NCBI RefSeq assembly: GCF_014472415.1
Contig: NZ_JACSZV010000015.1
Span: 52,087 to 116,086 of the forward strand
DNA: 64,000 nucleotides
Reading direction: 5' to 3'
Origin: Pseudomonas sp. N40(2020)
GTDB taxonomy: Bacteria > Pseudomonadota > Gammaproteobacteria > Pseudomonadales > Pseudomonadaceae
This document shows, in pieces, positions 1-8,162 of the stretch. The position numbers and the translations under genes were made by a program. Position 1 is the stretch's first letter. Each line of letters starts with the position of its first letter. Under the pieces are notes generated by a model, which made no database searches, was not told where the DNA came from, and worked only from the letters and a program-made list of their open reading frames with translations.

Positions 1-412
1 GCTGTTCAGCACCACCGATGAAGCGCGGACTTACCTGGGCCTGGTCGAGGAAGATCCGCACACCACTTACATTGAGGCGATCAAAGTGCTGGAAGAGGTA
101 GGCATTGCCTATCTGTCGATCGCCGAAGCGGACTGGGACAATGCACCCGCCATGCCGCAAACCTTTCGCCAAGCGGTGCGCGACACCTTCAGCGGCGCGA
201 TCATTTACGCCGGACGCTACAACGCGCAATCCGGTGCGCAGTTGCTCGATTCTGGCCTGGCAGACTTTGTCGCCTTCGGCCGCCCGTTCATGGCCAACCC
301 GGACCTGCCCGCGCGGATCGCCAATGACTGGCCGCTGAACGCGCTGAACCCGGCCACGGTGTATGGCGGCAATGCCGAAGGGTACGTGGATTACCCGGCC
401 TACCTCGCCTGA
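1..412 (+). CDS. Old Yellow Enzyme family alkene reductase (3' end only)
   Basis: The reading frame is open from base 2 to the TGA at 410-412, giving the last 136 residues of a protein that starts before the window. The sequence looks like the C-terminal part of an NADH:flavin oxidoreductase (NemA/xenobiotic reductase type): a strand running into IIYAGRYNA, then the phosphate-binding segment around DFVAFGRPFMANPDLPARI, and the typical ending with YGG and YVDYP. These enzymes are cytosolic FMN proteins that reduce activated alkenes or nitro compounds with NAD(P)H. The family call is safe, the substrate is unknown. A hairpin at 433-452 may end its transcript. Confidence 0.88.
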   Translation, partial: LFSTTDEARTYLGLVEEDPHTTYIEAIKVLEEVGIAYLSIAEADWDNAPAMPQTFRQAVRDTFSGAIIYAGRYNAQSGAQLLDSGLADFVAFGRPFMANPDLPARIANDWPLNALNPATVYGGNAEGYVDYPAYLA

Positions 413-432
413 CGCAAAGAGCCCGAAACAGT

Positions 433-452
433 GCTCCCGCTCTTGCGGGAGC
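433..452 (+). terminator. Hairpin downstream of the alkene reductase gene
   Basis: A perfect 8-bp stem (GCTCCCGC, loop TCTT, GCGGGAGC) lies 21 bases after the stop codon. Only a short T run follows, so it could be a weak intrinsic terminator or a small palindromic repeat. Confidence 0.4.
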
Positions 453-598
453 GCTGCTTTGCGCCGCCCAATCCGCTCCCGGTTCCGTGGGGCGCCTGGA
501 TGTAACGACTTCCTATCTTCACAAAAAGAATGGCGCTCCATTGTCAGCTCGATTTTTTCGGCCTATCTTTATAAAAAGCCTATACAAGGCATGCCGCA

Positions 599-1048
599 AT
601 GTACAACTTAGAGCCGTGGCCACTGACGCTTTACTTTGACGGTGAATGCCCGCTCTGTGCGCGAGAAATCAAGCTGTTACGCCAACACGCCGTCGAAACA
701 CGCCTGCGCTTCGTTGACCTTAGCCATGAGGACTTCGATCCAGCCGCACTGGGGTTCACGCTTAAGCAAATGCAATCCTCACTGCATGCACGATTCGACG
801 ATGGACGCTGGGTAAAAGGCCTCGACGCTACGCTATGGAGCTGGCGAGCCGCAGGGCTTGGCGTCTGGGTCGCCCCCCTGAGCTGGCGTTTGACCCGGCC
901 TTTGTTTGCCATTGCTTATCGCTTGTTCTGCCACCTGCGTCCTCACTTGGCCTGGCTGCCTCACCCGGACGGCAGCCGTCGTTGTCACGACAGCCACAGC
1001 AGTTGCCGCACTCCTATCCTGTCGCAACGCCGCGAGAAATCCGAATGA
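599..1048 (+). CDS. DCC-family thiol-disulfide oxidoreductase-like protein (DUF393)
   Basis: This 149-residue protein has the family signature near its N terminus, YFDGECPLC, with Cys17 and Cys20 forming a CxxC pair, and the hydrophobic and aromatic C-terminal half usual for DUF393. Members are small proteins with a thioredoxin-like motif whose partners are mostly unknown. The start at 599 follows an AAGG at 586-589. The stop overlaps the folE start (ATGA at 1045-1048), so the two genes are translationally coupled. The tail after about residue 125 is rich in Ser, His and Arg and looks poorly conserved. The link to folE and the photolyase operon suggests a shared stress or light response, which is an inference. 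Confidence 0.8.
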   Translation: MYNLEPWPLTLYFDGECPLCAREIKLLRQHAVETRLRFVDLSHEDFDPAALGFTLKQMQSSLHARFDDGRWVKGLDATLWSWRAAGLGVWVAPLSWRLTRPLFAIAYRLFCHLRPHLAWLPHPDGSRRCHDSHSSCRTPILSQRREKSE

Positions 1049-1599
1049 CTGAATCATTAGCCAACCATTACCGTGAAATTCTTCTCGGCGTCGGTGAAAA
1101 CCCCGACCGCGAAGGCCTGCGGGACACGCCCAAGCGTGCAGCCAAAGCCATGCAGTACCTGTGCGACGGCTACTCGATGAACCTGGAAGGCATCATCAAT
1201 GGCGCGCTGTTCGAGTCACAGAACGATGAAATGGTCATCGTTCGCGACATCGAGCTTTATTCACTGTGCGAACACCACATGCTGCCCTTCATCGGCAAGG
1301 CCCACGTGGCCTACATCCCGACTGGCCGGGTGCTGGGGCTGTCGAAAGTGGCCCGGGTGGTCGATATGTTCGCGCGCCGCTTGCAGATCCAGGAAAACCT
1401 GACCAGACAGATCGCCGATGCGATCCAGCAAATTACCGATGCTGCGGGTGTAGCCGTGGTCATTGAGGCCCGGCACATGTGCATGATGATGCGCGGTGTG
1501 GCAAAGCAGAATTCGGTCATGACGTCATCGGTCATGCTCGGTGCCTTTCGAGAGTCCTCTAGCACGCGTCAGGAGTTCCTCCAACTGATCAGCCGATGA
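1045..1599 (+). CDS. folE: GTP cyclohydrolase I
   Basis: The 184-residue protein starts at the ATG in the ATGA overlap with the upstream gene. The frame is open further upstream, but that extension lies inside the DCC gene. Type I features are visible: the start region RYGEGL-like segment [13 protein letters not shown], the zinc-binding [10 protein letters not shown], the [11 protein letters not shown] segment and the zinc and active-site region HMCMMMRGV. The enzyme makes 7,8-dihydroneopterin triphosphate from GTP, the first step to folates and pterins. Being next to a photolyase/cryptochrome operon, this copy may support pterin or folate antenna cofactors. Pseudomonas often carry more than one folE, so it may be a specialised paralogue. 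Confidence 0.95.
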   Translation: MTESLANHYREILLGVGENPDREGLRDTPKRAAKAMQYLCDGYSMNLEGIINGALFESQNDEMVIVRDIELYSLCEHHMLPFIGKAHVAYIPTGRVLGLSKVARVVDMFARRLQIQENLTRQIADAIQQITDAAGVAVVIEARHMCMMMRGVAKQNSVMTSSVMLGAFRESSSTRQEFLQLISR

Positions 1600-1645
1600 A
1601 AGTGATTTCGTTGGCGGTTTGTCGAGTCAAATACGCCATTAAACC

Positions 1646-1669
1646 TGTACAAGCATAGATAGCTGTACA
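1646..1669 (+). promoter_or_regulatory. LitR/CarH/PplR-type operator (TGTACA-N12-TGTACA)
   Basis: Two direct TGTACA half-sites at 1646-1651 and 1664-1669 are separated by exactly 12 bases, 55 bases before the DUF3833 start. As I recall, this is the motif T(G/A)TACA-N12-TGTACA reported for B12-dependent light-sensing MerR regulators in Pseudomonas putida. Its place directly before an operon that ends in a photolyase supports a real operator. No merR/litR gene lies in the window, so the regulator would be encoded elsewhere. Confidence 0.75.
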
Positions 1670-1724
1670 AGCACTTTTGTGGAATGTCCTCCACCTCGAC
1701 CTGTGTATTCAGGGAGTAAAAACA

Positions 1725-2267
1725 ATGACCCGTTTTTTGGTTTTACTGGCTCTGGTGCTCAGCCTGTCGAGCTGTGGCAGCGTTGAGGTCGGGCACTATG
1801 CCGACCAGCAACCGGCCTTCAACCTGGAGAAGTTTTTTAGCAAACCCGTCAAAGCCTGGGGGATGTTTCAAAAACGCTCTGGCGAAGTCGTCAAGCGCTT
1901 CGAGGTGAACATCGAGAGTCGCCGCGAGGGTAACAACCTGATTCTCGACGAGCGTTTTCTCTATAGCGACGGCACTCGCGAGCGTCGCGTCTGGACCCTG
2001 ACCCCGGAAGGTGCGGGCAAATGGCGCGGCCGCGCCGGCGATGTGGTCGGTGAGGCGAAGGGTGAAGTTGCCGGCAACGCGCTGCGTTGGCGCTACATCT
2101 TGAGCCTGCCGGTCGATGGCTCCGTTTATGAAGTGAGCATGGACGACTGGATGTACTTGATGGACGAAGACACCTTGATCAATCGCACCACCATGTCCAA
2201 GTTCGGTGTCGAGATCGGCCAAGTGACATTGTTCTTCCGTCGCCAGAGTGCGGGAGACAATCAATGA
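1725..2267 (+). CDS. DUF3833 family lipoprotein
   Basis: The protein is 180 residues with an N-terminal lipoprotein signal (hydrophobic LLALVLSL followed by SSCGS), so it is probably anchored to a membrane facing the periplasm. The remainder is a lipocalin-like beta-rich domain typical of DUF3833, containing YSDGTRERRVW and DDWMYLMDEDTLINR. The start at 1725 is preferred because AGGGAG at 1711-1716 precedes it at good spacing and it begins the signal peptide. It is the first gene of the operon behind the TGTACA operator and its stop overlaps the SDR start by four bases. In light-regulated Pseudomonas gene sets this family travels with photolyase genes. The molecular role is unknown. Confidence 0.88.
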   Translation: MTRFLVLLALVLSLSSCGSVEVGHYADQQPAFNLEKFFSKPVKAWGMFQKRSGEVVKRFEVNIESRREGNNLILDERFLYSDGTRERRVWTLTPEGAGKWRGRAGDVVGEAKGEVAGNALRWRYILSLPVDGSVYEVSMDDWMYLMDEDTLINRTTMSKFGVEIGQVTLFFRRQSAGDNQ

Positions 2268-2974
2268 CCGACTCGCTCACGATGACTTCACTGGGTGACG
2301 GCTACCGCGCCCTGGTCATCGGCGCCAGTGGCGCACTCGGCGCTGCGTTCTGCGAGTGGCTGAAGCAGGACTCTCGATGTGCAGGTGTTCGTGAACTGGG
2401 GCGTAAAACGGATCCCCCGCTGGATCTGGAACGGCCAGAGACAATTGCCAGCGCCGCCGCGGAACTGGCGACAGAAGCGCCTTATCAACTGATCGTACAT
2501 GCCGCCGGCCTGCTGCATCGCGATGCGATCAAGCCGGAAAAAAGCTACAGCGCGATGGAACACGACGCGCTCCAGGCAGTGTTTCAAGTAAACACGCTGG
2601 GGCCGGCGATGGTCTTGCGCTACTTCCTGCCACTGCTAGATCCCCAAGGCGCGATGGCGATGCTCTCGGCCAAGGTCGGCAGCATCGACGATAACCGTTT
2701 GGGCGGCTGGTACGCCTATCGCGCCTCCAAAGCCGCGCTGAACATGCTGATCAAAACCGCGGCCATCGAACTGGCCCGCACTCGCCCTCACAGTCGCTTG
2801 CTGAGCCTGCATCCCGGCACAGTCGTTTCGGCGCTGTCGCAACCTTTTCGCGGTGCATCGGCGGCCCGCCCGGCCAGCGTTGCCAGCCACGAATTATTGA
2901 CCCTGATCGACCGGCTGACGCCGTCAGACAGCGGCCATTTCTTTGCCTACGACGGAGAACGCCTACCCTGGTAG
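2264..2974 (+). CDS. Short-chain dehydrogenase/reductase (SDR)
   Basis: The 236-residue product shows the Rossmann nucleotide loop GASGALG at about residues 20-26, the HAAG motif, and the catalytic Tyr152-x3-Lys156 (YRASK). It is an NAD(P)-dependent oxidoreductase. The layout, including the ending DSGHFFAYDGERLPW, resembles the C-factor/CsgA-like group. The substrate cannot be told. Translation is coupled to the DUF3833 gene by an ATGA overlap at 2264-2267, and the next gene starts 14 bases after its stop, so it sits inside the putative light-regulated operon. Confidence 0.88.
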   Translation: MTDSLTMTSLGDGYRALVIGASGALGAAFCEWLKQDSRCAGVRELGRKTDPPLDLERPETIASAAAELATEAPYQLIVHAAGLLHRDAIKPEKSYSAMEHDALQAVFQVNTLGPAMVLRYFLPLLDPQGAMAMLSAKVGSIDDNRLGGWYAYRASKAALNMLIKTAAIELARTRPHSRLLSLHPGTVVSALSQPFRGASAARPASVASHELLTLIDRLTPSDSGHFFAYDGERLPW

Positions 2975-2988
2975 GCAAGGAGTGATTG

Positions 2989-3291
2989 ATGAATCTGCAA
3001 ACCCTCACCGAACGCGCTGCCAATAGCGAAATACGTGAACTGGAACTGCTGTCGCTCGAAGGTGGCTTTTATCTGGCGCGCATCCGCATGGATCACGGCC
3101 ATTTCACTTTGCTCGACGATGCGGCAAAACCCATGCGACTGCGCTCAATCAGTCATCTGCGGGACTTGCTGCAAACCGTTCCGGCGTTTCCCTGCGTGTT
3201 GGTGCAGCAATGTGTCCACGACGAAATGTGCGGCCGGGATTCAGGCCCGGTCGAAGAGTTGCGGCTGCCTTTTTCGCTGACAGCAACTTGA
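2989..3291 (+). CDS. DUF6482 family small protein
   Basis: This 100-residue soluble protein shows no signal peptide or membrane segment. It matches the small Pseudomonas family DUF6482 in pattern: an N-terminal ELELLSLEGGFYLARI strand region, a central FTLLDDAAKPMRLRSI and a C-terminal VLVQQCVHDEMCG. The ATG at 2989 is chosen over an in-frame TTG at 2986 because AAGGAG at 2977-2982 gives six-base spacing. It lies between the SDR and the photolyase in the same operon. The function is not known. Confidence 0.75.
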   Translation: MNLQTLTERAANSEIRELELLSLEGGFYLARIRMDHGHFTLLDDAAKPMRLRSISHLRDLLQTVPAFPCVLVQQCVHDEMCGRDSGPVEELRLPFSLTAT

Positions 3292-3319
3292 TGAAGCGGA
3301 CGCTGCTGGACTGTTCCGA

Positions 3320-4858
3320 ATGAGCAAGGTCAATCGCCTGTGCCTGATCCTCGGTGATCAGCTTTCGTTTGACCTGGCCTCATTGCAAGGGCTCGATCCC
3401 GAACGGGATGCGGTGCTCATGGTCGAGGTGATGGAAGAAGCCAGCCATGTGACTCATCACCCACAAAAGATTGCCCTGATCTTTAGCGCCATGCGTCATT
3501 TCGCCAAGGCGTTGCAAGCCAGAGGCGTACGTGTGGAGTACGTCACCCTTGATGATCCGCACAACAGCGGATCGGTGCCGAGTGAATTAGGTCGCTGGCA
3601 GGCACTTCTGCAACCGGAAGAGCTGCACGTCACTGAATGTGGCGACTGGCGTCTGGAGCAGTCTCTCAGGGACTGTGATCCAGCCATTCATTGGCATGCC
3701 GATACGCGTTTTCTGTGCAGTCGAACGGAATTCAGTGCGTGGGCGGCCGGCAAAAAGCAGCTGCGTATGGAGTTTTTCTACCGCGAGATGCGCCGCAAGA
3801 GCGGGCTGTTGATCAATGGCGACGGTACGCCGGTCGGCGGCGCCTGGAACTTTGACGCCGAAAACCGCAAAGCCTTGCCCAAGGGAGTGAACGCGCCCTA
3901 CCCGGCGGGTTTTTCCAACGACGCCATCACCCTCGAAGTCCTTACGCTGGTCAAAGCACGCTTCAGCCACCACTACGGTTCTCTGGACGATTTCAACTAT
4001 CCAGTGACCCACGCCGACGCCCAATCACTGTGGCGTTACTTCCTCGATTATGGCCTGGCCGGGTTCGGCGATTATCAGGATGCCATGGCCAGCGATGAAC
4101 CCTTTCTGTTCCATGCGCGCATCAGCGCTGCGCTCAATATCGGACTGCTGGATTTGCGTCAGATGTGCAGTGACGTGGAGTCGGCTTACTGGTCAGGCAG
4201 CGTTGCGCTGAATGCCGCCGAGGGATTCATTCGTCAACTGATCGGCTGGCGCGAATACGTGCGCGGTGTTTACTGGCTGAAGATGCCTGACTATGCCCAA
4301 GGCAATTCATTTGGTAACAAGCGCCCATTGCCGGAATTCTACTGGACTGGCGAAACGAAAATGAACTGCATGCGTCAGGCAATCGGCCAAAGCCTGAAAC
4401 ACGCCTATGCTCACCATATCCAGCGGCTGATGGTCACGGGGAATTTTGCGTTGCTCGCCGGCATCGCGCCGAGCCAGATCTGCGAGTGGTATCTGGCCAT
4501 CTATATGGATGCGTTTGATTGGGTGGAATTGCCCAACACCTTGGGCATGGTCATGCACGCTGACGGAGGTTATCTCGGTTCCAAGCCTTACTGCGCCAGC
4601 GGCCAATACATCAATCGAATGTCTGACTACTGTCGCGGCTGTGCTTACAAGGTTAGCGAAAGCACTGCTGACAACGCATGCCCTTTCAATGCGTTGTACT
4701 GGCATTTTCTGATGCGCCATGGCGATCTTTTACGCAGCAATCAGCGTATGGGCATGATGTACAAAAACCTCGACCGCATGCCTGAGGCCAAGCAGCAGGC
4801 GCTTTGGCAGCGAGGCGAGAAGCTGCTCGCCACACTGGATGCCGGCGAGGCGTTATAA
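3320..4858 (+). CDS. phrB: Iron-sulfur bacterial photolyase/cryptochrome (FeS-BCP, (6-4) photolyase-like)
   Basis: The 512-residue protein begins with the antenna domain (LCLILGDQLS) and has an FAD-binding C-terminal half with HAYAHHIQRLMVTGNFALLAG. Four cysteines at residues 350, 438, 441 and 454 (MNC, YCRGC, ACPFN) are placed as in the [4Fe-4S]-binding Agrobacterium PhrB, whose numbering as I recall it is identical. Proteins of this class repair (6-4) photoproducts or act as blue-light cryptochromes (CryB), carrying FAD, a lumazine-type antenna and the cluster. It is the last gene of the operon behind the TGTACA operator, which fits light induction. Whether it repairs DNA or signals cannot be decided from sequence. 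Confidence 0.92.
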   Translation: MSKVNRLCLILGDQLSFDLASLQGLDPERDAVLMVEVMEEASHVTHHPQKIALIFSAMRHFAKALQARGVRVEYVTLDDPHNSGSVPSELGRWQALLQPEELHVTECGDWRLEQSLRDCDPAIHWHADTRFLCSRTEFSAWAAGKKQLRMEFFYREMRRKSGLLINGDGTPVGGAWNFDAENRKALPKGVNAPYPAGFSNDAITLEVLTLVKARFSHHYGSLDDFNYPVTHADAQSLWRYFLDYGLAGFGDYQDAMASDEPFLFHARISAALNIGLLDLRQMCSDVESAYWSGSVALNAAEGFIRQLIGWREYVRGVYWLKMPDYAQGNSFGNKRPLPEFYWTGETKMNCMRQAIGQSLKHAYAHHIQRLMVTGNFALLAGIAPSQICEWYLAIYMDAFDWVELPNTLGMVMHADGGYLGSKPYCASGQYINRMSDYCRGCAYKVSESTADNACPFNALYWHFLMRHGDLLRSNQRMGMMYKNLDRMPEAKQQALWQRGEKLLATLDAGEAL

Positions 4859-4979
4859 AACGGGCTTCCCCCTCCTGTGCGGGTGCAACTTAACCATCAG
4901 ACGGCGTGTCAATGTGAGGATTCCCAGTGTTCGATTGAACCGCGTTGAATGAATTCAAACAAAAATCAAGAAGGCCCCT

Positions 4980-7154
4980 GTGGTGGAAATTCTGAAGCAT
5001 CTTACTCGCGAGGAGCTTGAGGCAGAGGTGATGCGCCTGCGCCTGGCTCTGGAGAGCAGCGCAGTAGCAACACCGGAGATGGCCCAGCAGCTTGCAGCCA
5101 GCCGAGCGGCGCTCGCCAATAGTGAGGCGCGCTTCAGTACCATTCTGGAAACCATCGAGGCCGCATTCGCCATCGTCAAAGTCAAATTCGACGCCGACGA
5201 CCACCCCGTGGATTATTGTTTCGTCGAGGCCAACCCGGCGTTCGAACGTCAGTGCGGCGTCAACCTGCGGGGTAAATGGGTCACAGAGTTCGCCCCTAAC
5301 CTTGAGAAGTTCTGGTTCGAGACTTACGGACACGTGGCCAAGACCGGCGAGCCGGCAAACTTCGAGAATTACGCCAATACGTTTGAACGCTGGTTCGATG
5401 TGCGTGCAGTGCGGGTCGGTGACCCTGCCGATCGCCAGATCGCGATTTTCTTCAGCGACGTCACCGCACGCCGAGACGCCGAAGAGCGCTTGCGGATCAG
5501 CGAAGCGGTAGCGCGGGAAAACGTCGAGCGCGTGCAACTCGCCCTCGCGGCCGGCGCCATTATCGGTACCTGGCACTGGGATCTGCCGACCGATCGCTTC
5601 ACTGTGGATGAGTCCTTCGCCAGGGTTTTTGACCTTGATCCCGCATTGGGCCGCGACGGCCTGACCCTGGAACAAGTGGTGATGACCGTACACCCCGATG
5701 ACAGAGAGGGGCTCACCGGTGCGATCAATGAAGCGATTGCCCGCGGCGGCGCCTACTCCCATCAATACCGGGTGCGCCGCGCCGACGGGAAATACAACTG
5801 GATCGAGGCCAACGGTCGCGTCGAATGCGCCGACAACGGCACCCCGCTGCGCTTTCCCGGTGTGCTCATTGATGTTGAGGATCGGCGCAATGTCGAGGCG
5901 GAGCGCGACCGCGCCAACGCCGAATTGCGCGCGCTCAACGAAACTCTGGAACAGCGTGTATTGGCACGCACAGCCGATCTCATGCAAGCCGAAGAGAAAT
6001 TGCGCCAATCACAAAAAATGGAAGCGGTCGGCCAACTGACCGGCGGCCTGGCCCATGACTTCAACAATCTTCTCGCCGGCATCTCGGCCGCCCTGGAACT
6101 GATAGAAAAACGCATCGCTCAAGGCCGCCTGAAGGAGGTCGACAAGTACTTGGTCACCGCCCAGGGCGCGACTAAACGCGCCGCGGCCCTGACCCATCGC
6201 CTGCTGGCCTTCTCCCGACGCCAGACCCTCGATCCACGGCCAACGGATGTGAACACCCTGATCGCCGGGGTGACCGAACTGATCCAGCGCACCGTCGGCC
6301 CGAGCATACGTTTGAATACCGTCGCCGCACCCGATCTCTGGCCGGCCCTTGTCGACGCCAGCCAACTGGAAAACGCCCTGCTGAATCTGTGCATCAACGC
6401 CCGCGATGCCATGCCCGATGGCGGAAGAATCACGGTCGAGACGGCCAATCGAACAATGGCGTTCGAGACCGCCCGTGCTCTGGACATGCCCGAGGGGGAA
6501 TACCTCTGTCTATGTGTCACTGATACCGGCACTGGCATGAGCGCTGACGTCATCGCGAAAGCCTTCGACCCGTTTTTCACCACCAAGCCGCTCGGCCAAG
6601 GCACCGGCCTGGGGCTGTCGATGATCTACGGGTTCACCAAGCAATCCGGTGGTCAGGTGCGGGTGCATTCGAAAGTAGGCCAAGGCACCACGATGTGCAT
6701 CTACTTGCCTCGGTATCGCGGGGAGGCGCTGCAAAATCACGATGCCACTCACAGCACGACAACGCCTCTGGCAAAAGCAGGGGAAACCATCCTGATTGTC
6801 GACGACGAGCCGACAGTGCGGATGTTGCTCATAGACGTACTCAGCGAACTCGGCTACACCCTCCTGGAAGCGGCCGACAGCGTCGAGGGACTGGAAGCAT
6901 TACGCTCCAGCGCACACATCGATTTGCTCATCACTGATGTCGGATTGCCCGGCGGTATGAACGGGCGACAGATGGCCGATGCGGGCCGGGAAATCCGCCC
7001 AAAACTGAAGACCTTGTTCATTACCGGCTACGCCGAAAACGCCGTTATCGGCAGCGGCCAACTCGGGCCGGGCATGCAAGTGCTGACCAAGCCCTTTGCC
7101 GTCGACACACTGGTTTCGCGCGTCGGCAGCTTGATGTCCGCCAAACTGGATTGA
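4980..7154 (+). CDS. Hybrid sensor histidine kinase (PAS-PAS-HisKA-HATPase-REC)
   Basis: This 724-residue protein has no obvious membrane segment, so it is probably cytosolic. Order: short N-terminal coiled coil (1-45), a PAS-like domain (about 45-170), a second PAS/PAC ending VLIDVEDRRN (about 185-310), a linker coiled coil, the dimerisation box GGLAHDFNNLL with phospho-acceptor His359, an ATPase domain with NARDAMPDGG and TGTGMSADV, and a C-terminal receiver with IVDDEP and predicted phospho-acceptor Asp653. The HDFNNLL box is typical of hybrid kinases without a separate neighbouring regulator. The start is GTG at 4980 or 4983, after AAGAAGG. It sits downstream of the light operon, but I see no flavin-binding LOV cysteine motif, so light sensing is not claimed. 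Confidence 0.88.
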   Translation: MVEILKHLTREELEAEVMRLRLALESSAVATPEMAQQLAASRAALANSEARFSTILETIEAAFAIVKVKFDADDHPVDYCFVEANPAFERQCGVNLRGKWVTEFAPNLEKFWFETYGHVAKTGEPANFENYANTFERWFDVRAVRVGDPADRQIAIFFSDVTARRDAEERLRISEAVARENVERVQLALAAGAIIGTWHWDLPTDRFTVDESFARVFDLDPALGRDGLTLEQVVMTVHPDDREGLTGAINEAIARGGAYSHQYRVRRADGKYNWIEANGRVECADNGTPLRFPGVLIDVEDRRNVEAERDRANAELRALNETLEQRVLARTADLMQAEEKLRQSQKMEAVGQLTGGLAHDFNNLLAGISAALELIEKRIAQGRLKEVDKYLVTAQGATKRAAALTHRLLAFSRRQTLDPRPTDVNTLIAGVTELIQRTVGPSIRLNTVAAPDLWPALVDASQLENALLNLCINARDAMPDGGRITVETANRTMAFETARALDMPEGEYLCLCVTDTGTGMSADVIAKAFDPFFTTKPLGQGTGLGLSMIYGFTKQSGGQVRVHSKVGQGTTMCIYLPRYRGEALQNHDATHSTTTPLAKAGETILIVDDEPTVRMLLIDVLSELGYTLLEAADSVEGLEALRSSAHIDLLITDVGLPGGMNGRQMADAGREIRPKLKTLFITGYAENAVIGSGQLGPGMQVLTKPFAVDTLVSRVGSLMSAKLD

Positions 7155-7241
7155 GGCTGCCTCAGGCAACGACTCGCAGGCATCGCTGCGCCCGATATTG
7201 CGCTTCCGGGTCGTCGCCAGGATTGGACTTTCCAACTGCAG

Positions 7242-7273
7242 AAAAAACCAAAGCCTGCTTTTAAGGGCAGGCT
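7242..7273 (-). terminator. Intrinsic terminator of ycaC copy 1
   Basis: Read on the minus strand, a stem AAGCCTGC/GCAGGCTT with a short loop is followed by TGG and six T residues. It lies about 20 bases after the stop of the first ycaC copy. The second copy keeps the stem but not the T tract. Confidence 0.7.
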
Positions 7274-8047
7274 TCTGGCATTGCAGCGTCGGCTTACTTC
7301 TGCTGAGCGGTCAGCGCCGCATAGCCATTCATCAAATTGCGATAGTTCGGAATTCGCTGCGACAGCAAGTTACCCAGCCCTTCGATGTCATTGCGCCAGT
7401 CGCGGTGCAGCTCACAGGCGACCGAGAACCAGTTCATCATCTGTGCGCCGGCCTGGGTCATGCGGTTCCACGCGGCTTGTTGCACGGTGGTGTTGAAGGT
7501 GCCGGAGGCATCGGTCACCACGAACACATCAAACCCTTCCGCCAGTGCCGACAGGGTCGGGAACGCTACGCAAACATCTGTTACCACACCGGCAATGATG
7601 ATCTGCTTGCGGCCGGTGGCCTTGATCGCCTTGACGAAGTCTTCGTTGTCCCAGGCGTTGATCTGGCCTGGGCGAGCGATGTAAGGCGCATCGGGGAACA
7701 TCTCTTTCAGCTCCGGTACCAGAGGGCCGTTCGGGCCTTGTTCGAAACTGGTGGTGAGGATGGTCGGCAGTTCGAAGAACTTGGCCAGATCGGCCACCGC
7801 CAGCACGTTGTTCTTGAACTCGTTCGGCGAGAAGTCCTGTACCAGAGAAATCAAACCGGTCTGGTGGTCGACCAGCAGAACTACGGCGTCGTCTTTGTTC
7901 AGGCGGTTGTAGGTTGGAGTGTTCATCTGTGCGTCCCTTTGTAATTGTGGAAGTTCGTTTGCGTTCAAGATGGGCACAGATTACTGAGACACTGAAACGG
8001 GATAAATCGGCTGAAAAGCGTTTCTCCGTCAACTCAGAAGAGACAAT
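7250..8047. repeat. 798-bp direct repeat, copy 1 (ycaC plus flanks)
   Basis: Positions 7250-8047 align without gaps to 9214-10011 at a constant offset of 1964 bases. By eye about 18 to 20 mismatches occur, near 98% identity. The repeat covers the whole ycaC gene, its terminator stem and about 120 bases upstream. Identity stops sharply at both ends. Confidence 0.95.
7294..7926 (-). CDS. ycaC: YcaC-like isochorismatase family hydrolase, copy 1
   Basis: The 210-residue protein is a cysteine hydrolase of the isochorismatase superfamily. The likely catalytic Asp20 (LLVDHQTGL) and the nucleophile Cys119 (VVTDVCVAFP), with the preceding cis-peptide region GVVTD, are visible. E. coli YcaC is an octameric homologue of unknown substrate. 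The start MNTPTYN follows an AAGGGACG ribosome site. The longer frame upstream is not needed. It is one of two almost identical copies that differ in protein only at residue 44 (Val here, Leu in copy 2) and that flank the Fic module. Confidence 0.92.
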   Translation of the reverse strand: MNTPTYNRLNKDDAVVLLVDHQTGLISLVQDFSPNEFKNNVLAVADLAKFFELPTILTTSFEQGPNGPLVPELKEMFPDAPYIARPGQINAWDNEDFVKAIKATGRKQIIIAGVVTDVCVAFPTLSALAEGFDVFVVTDASGTFNTTVQQAAWNRMTQAGAQMMNWFSVACELHRDWRNDIEGLGNLLSQRIPNYRNLMNGYAALTAQQK

Positions 8048-8162
8048 GTTGAAGAGTGGTTTGCACCGAGAGTTTGTCCAGGTTCTGCCACCGAGTGCTC
8101 ACCGGAGCGATTACGGAAACGACGCCATGCTATGCTCTGAAAGAGTATATGAGGGGTTCCAA

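Noticed and set aside
835..1044. N-terminal extension of folE
   Set aside because: It lies within the DCC gene in another frame, and the ATGA overlap gives the expected FolE length.
4860..4979. Possible terminator after the photolyase gene
   Set aside because: No stem of useful length followed by T residues could be found.
7198..7944. Frames antisense to both ycaC copies
   Set aside because: They appear twice only because ycaC is duplicated; no independent coding signal.
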